A stretch of 64,000 nt of DNA from Promethearchaeia archaeon (GCA_029856145.1 JAHQWK010000002.1:62001-126000), one strand, 5' to 3'; positions 18,649 to 27,646 are shown, counted from the first letter of the stretch. Program-made: numbers and translations. Notes: a model not told the origin generated them from the sequence alone.

Positions 18649-19536
18649 TTATTTATATTGTCTTTTAATTCTAAACTCCCTTTCAAGTTTCTGAAGTCGT
18701 TTTATATCATTATGGATCTGTATTATCGGGTCTTTGGAATAAGTACGCGGATTTTTTGAATCGAATCTCTTAATAAAATGTCTTAACTTTTTCTTCTCTC
18801 TTCTTAACGGTATACTCATCTTAGTTCTATTATAATAATGGCGATAAAGGGCTCCTGTTAGAAGAGTCGTAAAAATGATCAAAAGGAAATACGGGAAAAA
18901 CTGAAAGGGGTTATATTGGAGTATATCTAAGAAAGTAAATGAAGGCCAAAATACCTGAGATAATTTGATAACAAAAAAATCTGCTATTGCAATTAACACT
19001 AACATGGGTATATACTTCTTAGGCAAAAGTCTTATTGGAAAATGATATCTATCTGGAGCTAAAGACTCTTCTACTGTGGGCGTTTTGTAAGTACCTTCTC
19101 CTGCTTGAATGGGAGTTAAAGTCTCCTCCTTAACTGCTGAAACCTCTTCTACTTCTATTATATGTTCTGAATGGAGAATATCAATGAAATCTAAAAATGT
19201 TCTATGTTGGTCAATATCTGATTTAAAATGCCTAAATTTCTTTTTGAACTTACTCTCAAGGGAATCAATATCACTTATAATTTCGAACCGTTCATGAAAT
19301 TGATGTTTTAAATCTGTCTTTATGTCATAAATATTATCTGTAGAGTCTGGTGAATCTACTAATTTAGAGGTATCATCTATAAATTTGTCTATATTAAGCC
19401 AATATTTATAATATCCTCCATCTACCAGACATAATTGAAGGATTTCTTCAAATTCAATATCTAATAGTTCGGAAATCTTCTGAAGTCGTTCAAATAACGG
19501 ATCTGAAATAATAGTTTCTATTTTTGCCATTACCAT
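18649..19536 (-). CDS. Two-pass membrane protein with coiled N-terminal domain
   Basis: A hypothetical protein of about 295 residues. The N-terminal ~30 residues (IISDPLFERLQKISELLDI) could be a small helix-turn or ribbon-helix domain. A charged helical region to ~165 follows, then two transmembrane helices near 177-198 and 212-236, and a very basic C-terminal tail with helices. The N-terminal domain and the tail would both face the cytoplasm. Alternative starts are TTG at 19539 and ATG at 19530. It stands seven bases from the decayed gene downstream and may once have been in an operon with it. I do not recognise a family. Confidence 0.5.
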   Translation of the reverse strand: MVMAKIETIISDPLFERLQKISELLDIEFEEILQLCLVDGGYYKYWLNIDKFIDDTSKLVDSPDSTDNIYDIKTDLKHQFHERFEIISDIDSLESKFKKKFRHFKSDIDQHRTFLDFIDILHSEHIIEVEEVSAVKEETLTPIQAGEGTYKTPTVEESLAPDRYHFPIRLLPKKYIPMLVLIAIADFFVIKLSQVFWPSFTFLDILQYNPFQFFPYFLLIIFTTLLTGALYRHYYNRTKMSIPLRREKKKLRHFIKRFDSKNPRTYSKDPIIQIHNDIKRLQKLEREFRIKRQYK

Positions 19537-19588
19537 CAATTTTGTCTTCTAGTTATAGGATATATAATAAAAAATCAAGTAAAAATAA

Positions 19589-21022
19589 TTATGTGTTTTT
19601 CTCAATTTGATCATCTAACTTAACAACTTTAAATAATCTTACACAATGACTAAATGTGGTATGATTAACATTAATATTTAGTACGTCCTTCATTAACTGA
19701 CTAATGTCATTTTGGGATAAGTCTGGGTTTGTTAGCGTTATGCAGGTGGCAACAATTATAGGTTCTCGTGTCCGAAATCCAATCTCGTTCGCCATCTCAC
19801 ATATTTTCTCAATGCTATCGCCAATAGTTTTAGGCTTGGAGGCAATACGAAATAATTTATGGTTAAGGTTTAAAGATTTGATGTGATACCTTAGTATTCG
19901 AAAGATTTCCTTAGCATAATGGGAATCTAAATAGGGAAATTTACTGGCATATTGGGTAAAGGTTCCTTTATGACTTATTTTCTGGAATAAACAACTCAAA
20001 GAAGAACTCCCTGAAACATCTATTAGTCTCGAAATATCGACTAGTGAGGCTCTGGGGCAAGCGAAAGCAATAGATACTCCAACAATTCTTTTATGATCTC
20101 GTTTAATATTTCTTCGCTTCAATAATTTAATAAAGTAATTAATGTTCTTTCTAATGGTTTTTATATTCCTATGAATGAGAAATTCTGCTCTTGATAGTAG
20201 ATTATAGTTACTCTGTTTCTTAGTTATCCTTTCAATTATAATATTCAGCAATAGATGGGATCGCTCATTTAAATTTTTTGTCCATAGAGAAGATCTCTCA
20301 ATTAAAGGGGCAATAAGAGAAGTACTAGGGCAAGGCACTGGCTGAAATGTCATCAACGACACTAATTTTTTTCTTAATAAATATGCTGAATTAATGGGGG
20401 ATTGGAAATTGGGAATGTCTAATTTTGGGATAATATACTTATTTATTTTATTCGAAACTGAACCACTCGAAACGCAGATCCTTTCACAAATTTGGGCCAT
20501 ATTGATTGAAGTAATCCCTGAAACAATCAATGTTAAGACTAGAATAACGCCCGCACTAAGTTCTTCTGAGGTAAATTGGAGTAAGGGATAAAAATGGTTA
20601 TAGAGCAATTTAGCGTTATCAGTAAAATGGTGGTGCAAGTCAAAATAGCTTACAACATCCTCTATAATTGCAAAAACTAACCTAGAATTATCACGATTTT
20701 TAAAATCAAGATACAAAGGAATTAAATTTTTCATGTCTTTTACAAGTTGACTATAAGTTAAATCAAGATTCTGGGAGAATATATGCCTATTAACCACTAC
20801 AGCATTTACTTTTAAAAACATATAGAGAATAGGGGGAAACGCAAGATCTATATTGCGATATTTAGTATATCTCCTTATTTTCGAGTGTACTGTATTAAAT
20901 ACTGATATAAACTCTTCAAATAAATGACTGTATTGAATTTGGTCTATGTCGGTTAGAGTCTGGATAAATTGTTGCCTGAGTACATTATAATTATTCTTGT
21001 TAATTTGAATAGATTGAGTCAT
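19589..21022 (-). CDS. TFB/TFIIB-like protein with two cyclin-type repeats
   Basis: A 477-residue protein resembling the cyclin-fold core of transcription factor B. One repeat near 160-240 contains TSEELSAGVILVLTLIVSG and a helix-turn-helix-like MAQICERICVSSGSVSNKI. A second near 300-470 has RIVGVSIAFACPRASLVDIS and, at the end, IIVATCITLTNPDLSQNDI, as in TFB cyclin repeats (xxVAAxxYxACR...xxxEIA). No N-terminal zinc ribbon is present. I choose ATG at 21022 because AGGTGAT lies about nine bases upstream; the frame is open further up to a TTG at 21115. It may be an alternative, element-encoded promoter factor. The match is weak residue by residue, so another cyclin-like helical protein remains possible. 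Confidence 0.4.
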   Translation of the reverse strand: MTQSIQINKNNYNVLRQQFIQTLTDIDQIQYSHLFEEFISVFNTVHSKIRRYTKYRNIDLAFPPILYMFLKVNAVVVNRHIFSQNLDLTYSQLVKDMKNLIPLYLDFKNRDNSRLVFAIIEDVVSYFDLHHHFTDNAKLLYNHFYPLLQFTSEELSAGVILVLTLIVSGITSINMAQICERICVSSGSVSNKINKYIIPKLDIPNFQSPINSAYLLRKKLVSLMTFQPVPCPSTSLIAPLIERSSLWTKNLNERSHLLLNIIIERITKKQSNYNLLSRAEFLIHRNIKTIRKNINYFIKLLKRRNIKRDHKRIVGVSIAFACPRASLVDISRLIDVSGSSSLSCLFQKISHKGTFTQYASKFPYLDSHYAKEIFRILRYHIKSLNLNHKLFRIASKPKTIGDSIEKICEMANEIGFRTREPIIVATCITLTNPDLSQNDISQLMKDVLNINVNHTTFSHCVRLFKVVKLDDQIEKNT

Positions 21023-21224
21023 GCAAGATGAATCACCTATTCCTTTATAAAGAAAAAATTGGAAAAAAAATGAAAGAATAATCTGGAAATTATTTTGGTA
21101 TCTGAAGAAACCCAAAATTTTACTATTCTGGATTAAAATTAGCTTAAATAAAGGCTTAAATATAATTGGAAATATATCTTCATAACAAGAGATAAATAAT
21201 CAATTCTAAATTAGAGATAAAAAT

Positions 21225-22052
21225 ATGGAGAGTAGTGCCATTACTACTAAATGTGTGAGATGTGAGTCAGAAGAAAACATAGAAAATTATCTTCATACCA
21301 CACCTGATTTAGCGAGTTTTAGACGTATCTCAAGACATGTTACCAGGTATACTACTTACAAAGGAACGGGAGGAACTGGATATGTACCGGTCTGTTCTCG
21401 GTGTATTAAAAAGTTTTCTAATTGGAAAATATATAATAATATTAATCTTGGTTTAACTGGAGTTATCTGGTTATTTTTTAGTCTTATGTTGGTCTTATTA
21501 ATGATAGCGGGCCCAACTTCATATATCCCAGGTTTAAAAGATATACCCTTTGAGATCATTATAACTGGATTTGGAGTCTCTCTGACTCTGGTTATAATTA
21601 GTGTAATAATTTCTTTTTATCTTAATATTGTCTCAAAATCTAATCCAAAGAATATTATTAATATCAGACGAAGGACGATTCGAGTTAAACCTATTGGAGG
21701 CTCTAAATGGATTCCTATACAAGAGTGGATTCCTGAACGCCCTCAGGATTTTCAGACGCAAGGTTCCTTAAATTTAACGAAAATGACAAGTCTAGAAGAC
21801 CATGTTATAGAATCTAAAGAAAGAGAATATGGAGAACATTGTGAAAACGCATTATATGATTACTTGGAGAGTAATCGAGGGACTGCGTATACCGTTAAAG
21901 CATTGGAAAAAAAATTGAAGGATTTTATTGTAGATCCAAAAGAAAGAGAATATGGTAAAGAAAATCTTGAAAACGTCTTAAATAAAATGAGAGGAGTAGG
22001 GAAAATACATTCTATTAAAAAAAATGAGGAAACACACTATTTCTTCCCATGA
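21225..22052 (+). CDS. Zinc-finger membrane protein with C-terminal winged helix
   Basis: A 275-residue hypothetical. A treble-clef or ribbon-like motif opens it (CVRC near residue 10, CSRC near 57). Two transmembrane helices follow (near 75-97 and 108-132), with a short Pro-rich extracellular loop, then a basic segment. A C-terminal ~85-residue domain shows two similar halves (KEREYGEHCENALYDYLES and KEREYGKENLENVLNKM) and looks like a winged helix. The repeated KEREYG motif may reflect internal duplication. It is divergent from the TFB-like gene and opens a run of small plus-strand genes. A membrane-bound regulator is a guess. Confidence 0.5.
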   Translation: MESSAITTKCVRCESEENIENYLHTTPDLASFRRISRHVTRYTTYKGTGGTGYVPVCSRCIKKFSNWKIYNNINLGLTGVIWLFFSLMLVLLMIAGPTSYIPGLKDIPFEIIITGFGVSLTLVIISVIISFYLNIVSKSNPKNIINIRRRTIRVKPIGGSKWIPIQEWIPERPQDFQTQGSLNLTKMTSLEDHVIESKEREYGEHCENALYDYLESNRGTAYTVKALEKKLKDFIVDPKEREYGKENLENVLNKMRGVGKIHSIKKNEETHYFFP

Positions 22053-22114
22053 ATTTCGAAATCAATCTCTTTTTTCAATTTTTTGTTTATATAGATCTAA
22101 TGATCTAGAAATTC

Positions 22115-22555
22115 GTGTCTATTCAAGGAAGAAATATCGATCATCCGGAGGCAGAGTATAAGAAATTTTTACCCTTAGTTCATACCAAAGAGGGTACCTA
22201 TATCTTTCATCCTGGATTCATATATCAATCTTTACTAAAAGAGACAAGCATATCTAAAAGCGATGCTCAAAAAATAACAGAGCAAGTGGTTCGATTCTTA
22301 ATATCGGCAAACTTGAAGCTGATAACTGCCCCTCTTATTCGAGAAGTAGTAAACGTTCATTTGCTTAAAAATGGATTCGAGACAGAACGATTACTGTATA
22401 CAAGGATCGGACTACCGTTCTATGATTTGAGAGAGATATTAAATAATACTAATGATAATGAGGATGTTATACCTGATCTTATGAATTGGATAATTACAGA
22501 ATACCATGCGGTAAATAAATTAATTCAAGAAAAACATCGAGAGGAGGAGAAATGA
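22115..22555 (+). CDS. Stand-alone ATP-cone-like domain
   Basis: A 146-residue protein resembling only the N-terminal ATP-cone region of archaeal anaerobic ribonucleotide reductase. It has a Phe-x-Pro entry (YIFHPGFIYQSLLKETSIS), an amphipathic core (DAQKITEQVVRFLI) and LITAPLIREVVNVHLLKNGF followed by RLLYTRIGLPFYDL, the spacing and wording seen before the catalytic domain of NrdD. No catalytic domain follows: the frame ends in a charged tail and the next gene is a small membrane protein. The start is GTG at 22115. ATP cones bind ATP/dATP to switch oligomeric state, so this may be a nucleotide sensor or a regulator like NrdR, though NrdR's zinc ribbon is missing. Confidence 0.55.
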   Translation: MSIQGRNIDHPEAEYKKFLPLVHTKEGTYIFHPGFIYQSLLKETSISKSDAQKITEQVVRFLISANLKLITAPLIREVVNVHLLKNGFETERLLYTRIGLPFYDLREILNNTNDNEDVIPDLMNWIITEYHAVNKLIQEKHREEEK

Positions 22556-22812
22556 ACATTCGAAAAATTGACACACACGTAGTAAAACATATTGCATCGA
22601 TGGCATTTTGGTATGTGATAGGATTTATCACATTGGTATTAATTACAGAGGGAATCTTACCTATGAATAGGGATTTCGGAAATTGTATGGGAATATTAGT
22701 AGATATTATGATTTTCTTAATCATCTTAGCCGATCTTATGGATATCAATAAACCTACAAAACGGGAAAAAACACGCAAATATTGGAGAAAGAAAGATTAC
22801 TGGGATCTTTAA
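22552..22812 (+). CDS. Small two-pass membrane protein
   Basis: An 86-residue protein with two hydrophobic helices (about 16-37 and 46-63) and a basic, aromatic tail (KYWRKKDYW). Its ATG overlaps the stop of the ATP-cone gene by four bases (ATGA) and is preceded by GAGGAGG, so the two are translationally coupled. It might anchor or report for the ATP-cone protein at the membrane. No family is recognised. Confidence 0.55.
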   Translation: MNIRKIDTHVVKHIASMAFWYVIGFITLVLITEGILPMNRDFGNCMGILVDIMIFLIILADLMDINKPTKREKTRKYWRKKDYWDL

Positions 22813-23046
22813 ACCATCTAACTATACTAAAATTTGTCGGAGTCTTGAGGTTTAAATCTCTATAAATCAATTTTTTCTCATGTGAGCAAATATTCTTCTT
22901 ATTATGATTGGGTATTACAATTCCAAAAGGAAAAAAAAGATACATACGGGATAGAAAGAACTCTTTAGGACTATATCACCCTCAATTTGAAGCATTTCTT
23001 AAAGAATGGAAGAAAAAGAATTTTCCAACTAAAGAAAAGAAGGAAA

Positions 23047-23337
23047 ATGAAAAATAATTTGGATATTGAATCAGAGTTAAAAAAAATCGAAAGTAGATTT
23101 AATCACTATTTAGACAATTGTAGTAGATTCTATGATAATATCTTTATTATAAAGATGAACTCGTTTCTCTCTCAGTTTCCCTCAAATATCGTAGAGCAAT
23201 ATAGGTGGATGCGAAATGGTGGAACCCAGAAACCGGCTCTCTACTTTCAAAACCTCAATAGGATCATAAAATACCATGCAAAAAAGAATAAGTATACCAT
23301 AATAAAACCGTATAATTTAGATGTATTTCTTAATTAA
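23047..23337 (+). CDS. Hypothetical small protein
   Basis: A helical, basic protein of 96 residues with no recognised motif. The frame is open from a TTG at 22987, but I prefer ATG at 23047, which has AAGAAGGAA upstream. A Trp-Arg segment (YRWMRNGG) is followed by a Lys-rich end. It sits between other small orphan genes on the same strand in the accessory region. Confidence 0.4.
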   Translation: MKNNLDIESELKKIESRFNHYLDNCSRFYDNIFIIKMNSFLSQFPSNIVEQYRWMRNGGTQKPALYFQNLNRIIKYHAKKNKYTIIKPYNLDVFLN

Positions 23338-23378
23338 GGTTCTGCAACTAACTGTCGAAATTATTAAATTTTCTATAT

Positions 23379-23705
23379 ATGAATCCGAGAAAAGTTGTCA
23401 AACAACTGGTATTTTTTGCGAAAAGAGAGTTTAAGGAAAAGAAGCCCCTTGCTGTTCAAGTTTTACGAGTAAAAAGTGAGCAGATTTTTACGAAAGGTGG
23501 CCCATTGAAAGAATTAAGCGTAAGGCGTGTTGTAGGGGCGTTCTACTTAGTGGTGGTGGAATATAAAGAGAATATCAGAATTTACTATTATTCCAAAAAG
23601 GGGGAGCTCTTAAAGGCACAAAATCTTGAGAAAAATAAAAAATTGATGGAAAATATTAATAAATCAACCATACGAGAATTTCAAATTGGTAATCTTAAAC
23701 AGTAA
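23379..23705 (+). CDS. Hypothetical small basic protein
   Basis: A 108-residue basic protein, probably alpha plus beta (VVGAFYLVVVEYKENIRIYYY is a clear pair of strands when read in parts). It has no Cys, no membrane helix and no recognised family. It starts 41 bases after the previous small gene. Coding bias and a clean ATG are the only support. Confidence 0.4.
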   Translation: MNPRKVVKQLVFFAKREFKEKKPLAVQVLRVKSEQIFTKGGPLKELSVRRVVGAFYLVVVEYKENIRIYYYSKKGELLKAQNLEKNKKLMENINKSTIREFQIGNLKQ

Positions 23706-23837
23706 AGAAAGAAGGAGAGGAGTAATTAATATTACTCCTAGTTGTTATTCTCACGACAGACAAAAAAGGATAGTTCGAGGTAAGGCAGTGATTAAACAAT
23801 AATTCTAATGAAGGTATATAAAGTCCACCCAAAAAGA

Positions 23838-24281
23838 TCAAACATGACAACTACAAAGGGTTTGACCATGATCCCATAATTGATCTATTTTTTCTCCTAA
23901 TAATTCATTTCTTGTTTTAACTTCTTGCTCAAATTTATCAAATTTATGCATATCATGATTCCAGTTCTCTATCATTTGTATCGGATATAGCTTACAAAAT
24001 TTCTCTGCTATATGATTTAATTCGTAGAGTGCTACTTTTTCTTTGGTCTTTGTGGAAAATGTCGCTACGAAAAGCAGGTCACGTTTCTCAAGAATCTTGT
24101 ACTCGAATTTGTTGGTGGTAAAGCGTAGTAAGGTTTCTTGTAACCCTGTTTGAGCAAAACTATACAAAGCACTGGTGAGTCCTCCTAAACATTGGTCATC
24201 GGTGTTATGATGTATGATCTTACTGAAAAGAATCAATCCATATTCCTTAAGAATCCATAAATCTTGTAAATGTTTGATCAC
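23838..24281 (-). CDS. Longin/roadblock-like regulatory protein
   Basis: A 147-residue protein of a form frequent in Asgard genomes. It begins with a strand (DLWILKEYGLILFSK), then LGGLTSALYSFAQTGLQ as the first helix. A basic hairpin and a strand LLFVATFSTK follow, and then a long helix (ALYELNHIAEKFCKLYP). This is the layout of longin/roadblock domains that act on small GTPases. The tail adds a helix and Cys-rich end (TLCSCHV). The start is GTG at 24281; no ATG lies before the first strand. It stands alone, 6.9 kb from the GTPase operon. The domain assignment is by pattern only. Confidence 0.5.
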   Translation of the reverse strand: MIKHLQDLWILKEYGLILFSKIIHHNTDDQCLGGLTSALYSFAQTGLQETLLRFTTNKFEYKILEKRDLLFVATFSTKTKEKVALYELNHIAEKFCKLYPIQMIENWNHDMHKFDKFEQEVKTRNELLGEKIDQLWDHGQTLCSCHV

Positions 24282-24454
24282 GTTTAACCCTCAGTAAAAA
24301 AATACCTGTTTTCTTACCATATACCCTTAACAATTCATATATTTTTACATATATTTAAATGTATACTCAAAAATTTCAGATTAAATTGAAGAAAAAAATA
24401 TTGGTTAATGAGAAGATTAACTTTTAAAAAAATAATTTTTTACCTTACTTTTAA

Positions 24455-24595
24455 TTAACAATTAATTTTATCTATAATTTCAACTAACCCATAAAGCTGC
24501 CCAAGAATTTCTCCTTCAGTTCCAAAAATTGGCATTTTTGCTAATTCACTAGATATGATTGGATTAATTTGTGCTATATTTTCTAAGTCTGAAAC
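24455..24595 (-). pseudogene. 3'-terminal gene fragment
   Basis: A 46-codon frame without a start codon, preceded by stops, encodes a coherent C-terminus (NPIISSELAKMPIFGTEGE, then LGQLYGLVEIIDKI). It reads as the tail of a lost gene, possibly a longin/roadblock-type protein. Nothing recognisable remains upstream. Confidence 0.3.
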
Positions 24596-24637
24596 TTAAT
24601 CCTATGATCTTAATATATTACTCTTTGTCTATTTAAT

Positions 24638-24654
24638 AAAATATATATAATAAA
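24638..24654 (+). promoter_or_regulatory. TATA-like element upstream of the CFI-box gene
   Basis: AAAATATATATAATAAA lies about 50-65 bases before the TTG start at 24703. It is the strongest TATA candidate in this gap, although the whole gap is AT-rich. Confidence 0.3.
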
Positions 24655-24702
24655 AGATGCATATAAAAACGTAAAGTAATTACTATTAAAGAGGGACGAC
24701 TA

Positions 24703-25950
24703 TTGGTCGATTATCCAATTCTTTCAAATTGTGAGATAAAACTTACCAAACTTGTCTACGATATTCAACCATCATGGGCAGCAAATAGCCCCGCTCTTAG
24801 AGGTCTGTTTCCTGGCTATTCTGAGATTCCTTATTTATGGATGATTGTGTTTAAAATTGACGGTCTTCAAACAAGATTTGTAATAGAGAAGGTTGGAGGG
24901 AGATTTATAGGTAAATTCCAATTACAAGAAGGATGGGAGATACATGTCGATGTACGTCCGGGCTCTCCAGGTGGGATAACAAATGCAAATTTTGGGCATG
25001 GTAATATAGGAGGTGGAATGGAATATGGTGATGAGAGAAATATTGAATCAATCTTTGTAACAAATATCGGTTATCCTTTTAAATTTCGATTTGGTGACCT
25101 TGTTCCTATACCCTATTCTGTCCCAATATTTGACAAATCGGGTAATATACCCGCTATTATTGGATGTATTACGCTTTTATTCCGGCAATATGATACCCCA
25201 AATAGCGCTGTTTTGGAGGGTGCGCAAACTTGTGTTGAAGCAATTAGGGATGGGCTTAATAGTTTGATTGTTGACTTTGAACATGATTTTACAGATTATA
25301 TCAATCAATTGGACTTTACGGAACCCCCAGAAGTTATACTTCCTACTGAGGAAATAGATGATCTGAAAGCTGTTGTAAAAAGGAGAGTAACACAGGCGAT
25401 TGAAAGAAAAACAAGAGAAGAAACATCGGATTGGGATAAATTTCTTTATTGGATAGGAGTGAATATGCCGGATGAGCTAGTTGGGATTGGAGATTGGATA
25501 TGGCAAACTGATGATCTGATAGATGACTGTATCGCAGTTGAAGATACGCGCAAAGCTACAAGATATATTACATGGTTTAGTGCTGAACTAGTTAAAGGCA
25601 CACAGCAATTTCACTGGCCAGACAGCCCTGATGAAATTCCAATGGAAATAAAGAAGGAAATTTTCGGGGAGTTAATTGCTGAAAAGATTAAATGCTTTAT
25701 CGCCTCGGCAACATTTGGAAGTGAACTTTATCCGAGATTAAACTTATTGCGAAATTGGCGTGATAAAGTCTATAATAATAATAGAATTGGTCAAGAATTA
25801 ATCCATCTATATTATGAAAAGTCTCCTTTTTTTGCAAATATAGTGTCTCGGTCGAAGCATTTGAGAATATTAGTTAGAAGAATTCTCAAACCTATTATTA
25901 ATTCCATTCATCGTCATCATCCGAAATGGCAGCATTATAGAAGTAAGTAA
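24703..25950 (+). CDS. CFI-box C-terminal domain protein with novel N-terminal region
   Basis: A 415-residue protein. Residues ~330-410 match the CFI-box C-terminal domain: CFIASATFGSELYPRLNLLR, then a RDKVY...GQELIHLYYEKSPFFA segment and a basic end. The N-terminal ~160 residues are beta-rich with a Gly-rich loop (NFGHGNIGGGMEYGDE) and two stretches around PGYSEIPYLWMIVFKIDG; I do not recognise them. A helical middle links the two. The start is TTG at 24703 with GAGGGA about ten bases upstream. In other organisms CFI-box domains occur at the C-terminus of variable proteins; the function is unknown to me. No signal peptide is visible, so a cytosolic role or non-classical sorting is likely. 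Confidence 0.55.
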   Translation: MVDYPILSNCEIKLTKLVYDIQPSWAANSPALRGLFPGYSEIPYLWMIVFKIDGLQTRFVIEKVGGRFIGKFQLQEGWEIHVDVRPGSPGGITNANFGHGNIGGGMEYGDERNIESIFVTNIGYPFKFRFGDLVPIPYSVPIFDKSGNIPAIIGCITLLFRQYDTPNSAVLEGAQTCVEAIRDGLNSLIVDFEHDFTDYINQLDFTEPPEVILPTEEIDDLKAVVKRRVTQAIERKTREETSDWDKFLYWIGVNMPDELVGIGDWIWQTDDLIDDCIAVEDTRKATRYITWFSAELVKGTQQFHWPDSPDEIPMEIKKEIFGELIAEKIKCFIASATFGSELYPRLNLLRNWRDKVYNNNRIGQELIHLYYEKSPFFANIVSRSKHLRILVRRILKPIINSIHRHHPKWQHYRSK

Positions 25951-25960
25951 TTTTTTTTAT

Positions 25961-26317
25961 TTATAATTTCAAATTCTTCTTTCTCAGCTCTTTTATTCGT
26001 TTATATTCTTCTTTATTTTTCTTCTTAATTTTCTTTCTATGTGTCCAATCGTGGCACGGTTTACATATTATTATCACATTTCTATGATTAGACCATCCCA
26101 CTCCGCCATACCAATTAGTATAGCTCGTATGATGATAATTAGCACTAGCCAAAGATTTAATTTCCTTACATTTATCACATAGAAACTTATTATTTGGTAT
26201 ATCTAATCCTTTCTTTTTCCATTTCTTACGCCTTCTCTCTAACGCCTTTATTTTGGTTTGTCTCCACGCTTCAGTATGTAAAAACCTTCTATACGAGTTT
26301 TTATAATTTTTGCCCAT
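25961..26317 (-). CDS. HNH endonuclease-like protein
   Basis: A 118-residue, very basic protein. It opens with RRFLHTEAWRQTKIKALERR, typical of HNH nucleases. A first Cys pair (CDKC) and NYHHTSY with the HH catalytic pair follow, then NVIIICKPCHDWTHR with the Asn, second Cys pair and final His. All ββα-metal residues are visible. It is convergent with the CFI-box gene. Free-standing HNH proteins of this size are often mobile (homing) nucleases or restriction components; which applies here cannot be told. Confidence 0.8.
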   Translation of the reverse strand: MGKNYKNSYRRFLHTEAWRQTKIKALERRRKKWKKKGLDIPNNKFLCDKCKEIKSLASANYHHTSYTNWYGGVGWSNHRNVIIICKPCHDWTHRKKIKKKNKEEYKRIKELRKKNLKL

Positions 26318-26370
26318 TATTTCTCACTTCTATTTAGTTATTTATTAATAAACTCTAAATCTTTTTAATC

Positions 26371-26859
26371 CTATCCAATTTTCTGGCAGAATATCTCTCT
26401 TAATGAGAAATGAACATTTTCTTCGTGATATAGTTCACACTCTATCGTAAATAAAAAATATAACCATTCTGTCAAAGCTACAATAACTTTTCTTAGGTTT
26501 GCGATATAGGATTTAAACATACTATCATAATATTTTTTACTTAAGGTATCACCATCCCATAAACTAATGAGGGGAATTCTCCTTATCTGAGCCGATTTCA
26601 ATCTAAGAAAGATGCGTTGTGATAGATCGTGAGCCTTAAATTTCCATCTTTCAGATTTCCGTTCTATATACCAGAGATCAAATCTTTCTTGAAGAAAAAA
26701 GAGTATAAATTGCAATCTCTCAAATTCATCTACTATTTTTCCATTTCTTCCTGAGGGAGTGAAGGGAATTTCGGGGTATTCATACATATCCAAAATATTA
26801 ATGATTTCTTGAGTGATGTCTTGAACTGATTTTCTCGAAGAAAAGTAAGAGCAAACCAT
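26371..26859 (-). CDS. Hypothetical helical protein
   Basis: A 162-residue, mostly helical protein rich in Phe, Tyr and Arg, with no recognised motif. I chose ATG at 26859 because AGGTGA lies five bases upstream, overlapping the stop of the small zinc-ribbon gene; GTG at 26868 is the alternative. It forms an operon with that zinc-ribbon gene and possibly with the HNH gene 54 bases downstream. Confidence 0.5.
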   Translation of the reverse strand: MVCSYFSSRKSVQDITQEIINILDMYEYPEIPFTPSGRNGKIVDEFERLQFILFFLQERFDLWYIERKSERWKFKAHDLSQRIFLRLKSAQIRRIPLISLWDGDTLSKKYYDSMFKSYIANLRKVIVALTEWLYFLFTIECELYHEENVHFSLREIFCQKIG

Positions 26860-26868
26860 TATTTTCAC

Positions 26869-27006
26869 CTAACTATTGTTTTTACATGATTCGCAATTAA
26901 CTTCTTCGAATTCTTCCAAATCACTTCGATACACTAAGATTGAACCTCTTCTACCACAAACTTTACAGTGAGTTTGTTTTCTAGTATTATTATCAATATA
27001 CATCAT
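26869..27006 (-). CDS. Small zinc-ribbon protein (45 aa)
   Basis: A 45-codon gene with a complete Cys4 site: CKVC, then 20 residues later CESC. Two ATG codons open it (27006 and 27003). Its stop codon lies inside the Shine-Dalgarno site of the next gene (TAGGTGAAAATAATG), an arrangement expected of true coupled genes. Such single-ribbon proteins often bind DNA or a partner; nothing more can be said. Confidence 0.55.
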   Translation of the reverse strand: MMYIDNNTRKQTHCKVCGRRGSILVYRSDLEEFEEVNCESCKNNS

Positions 27007-27151
27007 ACTACACATTATTATTAATAAAAATATATAAAGAAAAAATGGCTATATTTTTGTCTTACATGATATACTCTCAAGGCATAATATAAATTAAAAC
27101 AGAGTATGGAATTTCATTAAAATTTCTTCAAATTGTAAAATGTCTTAGAGT

Positions 27152-27220
27152 TTGAAAAAATTCAAGCTTTCGCCGAACAGTTTGATAGAAATCAAACTAT
27201 AGAGCAAGATTTATATATAT
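27152..27220 (+). promoter_or_regulatory. Promoter with two adjacent inverted repeats
   Basis: AGTTTGAT-AGAA-ATCAAACT (27179-27198) is a perfect 8-base inverted repeat, and TTGAA-AAAA-TTCAA (27152-27165) lies just upstream. A TATA-like TTATATATAT follows at 27211-27220, about 50 bases before the gene at 27269. Placement beside the TATA box fits an operator for a dimeric repressor or activator. Confidence 0.4.
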
Positions 27221-27268
27221 GTCTATCTAATTTATAAAATAACAAGAATCCGAGAGATTATTAAAGTT

Positions 27269-27646
27269 ATGAGCAAAAAAATGAGAATACCGACCATATG
27301 TACCAAATGCAAGTGGTTTAATGTGATAGGGTGTATGTACGATGAGGAGTTAGGGGATGGTTTTAAGCCTAATATTCAGTGTTTCGAACCTGTTAATAAT
27401 CCTTCGTATCCCCCTACAAGAGAAATTAATGATAAATTCTTTGAACTCTATTACAAAAAATTATATACATTAGAGCACGCGTTTATAACACAGAAAGGAG
27501 CATATAATGATGGTTCTGTCTTTATATCTGTACTTGCACGTAGTATCGAACTACTTGAAGAATCTAAGAAAGAGTTTATATCATTGCAAGAAGCATTTCG
27601 TAAATATCCTAAGACTTTTGAAGATGGTTTTAATTATTTCAATTAA
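27269..27646 (+). CDS. Hypothetical protein with N-terminal Cys cluster
   Basis: A 125-residue protein. Its N-terminus carries four Cys in a compact pattern (CTKCKWFNVIGC, then QCFEP), which could bind zinc or an iron-sulfur cluster. A helical C-terminal part follows. It is preceded by the palindromic promoter region described separately. No family is recognised. Confidence 0.5.
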   Translation: MSKKMRIPTICTKCKWFNVIGCMYDEELGDGFKPNIQCFEPVNNPSYPPTREINDKFFELYYKKLYTLEHAFITQKGAYNDGSVFISVLARSIELLEESKKEFISLQEAFRKYPKTFEDGFNYFN

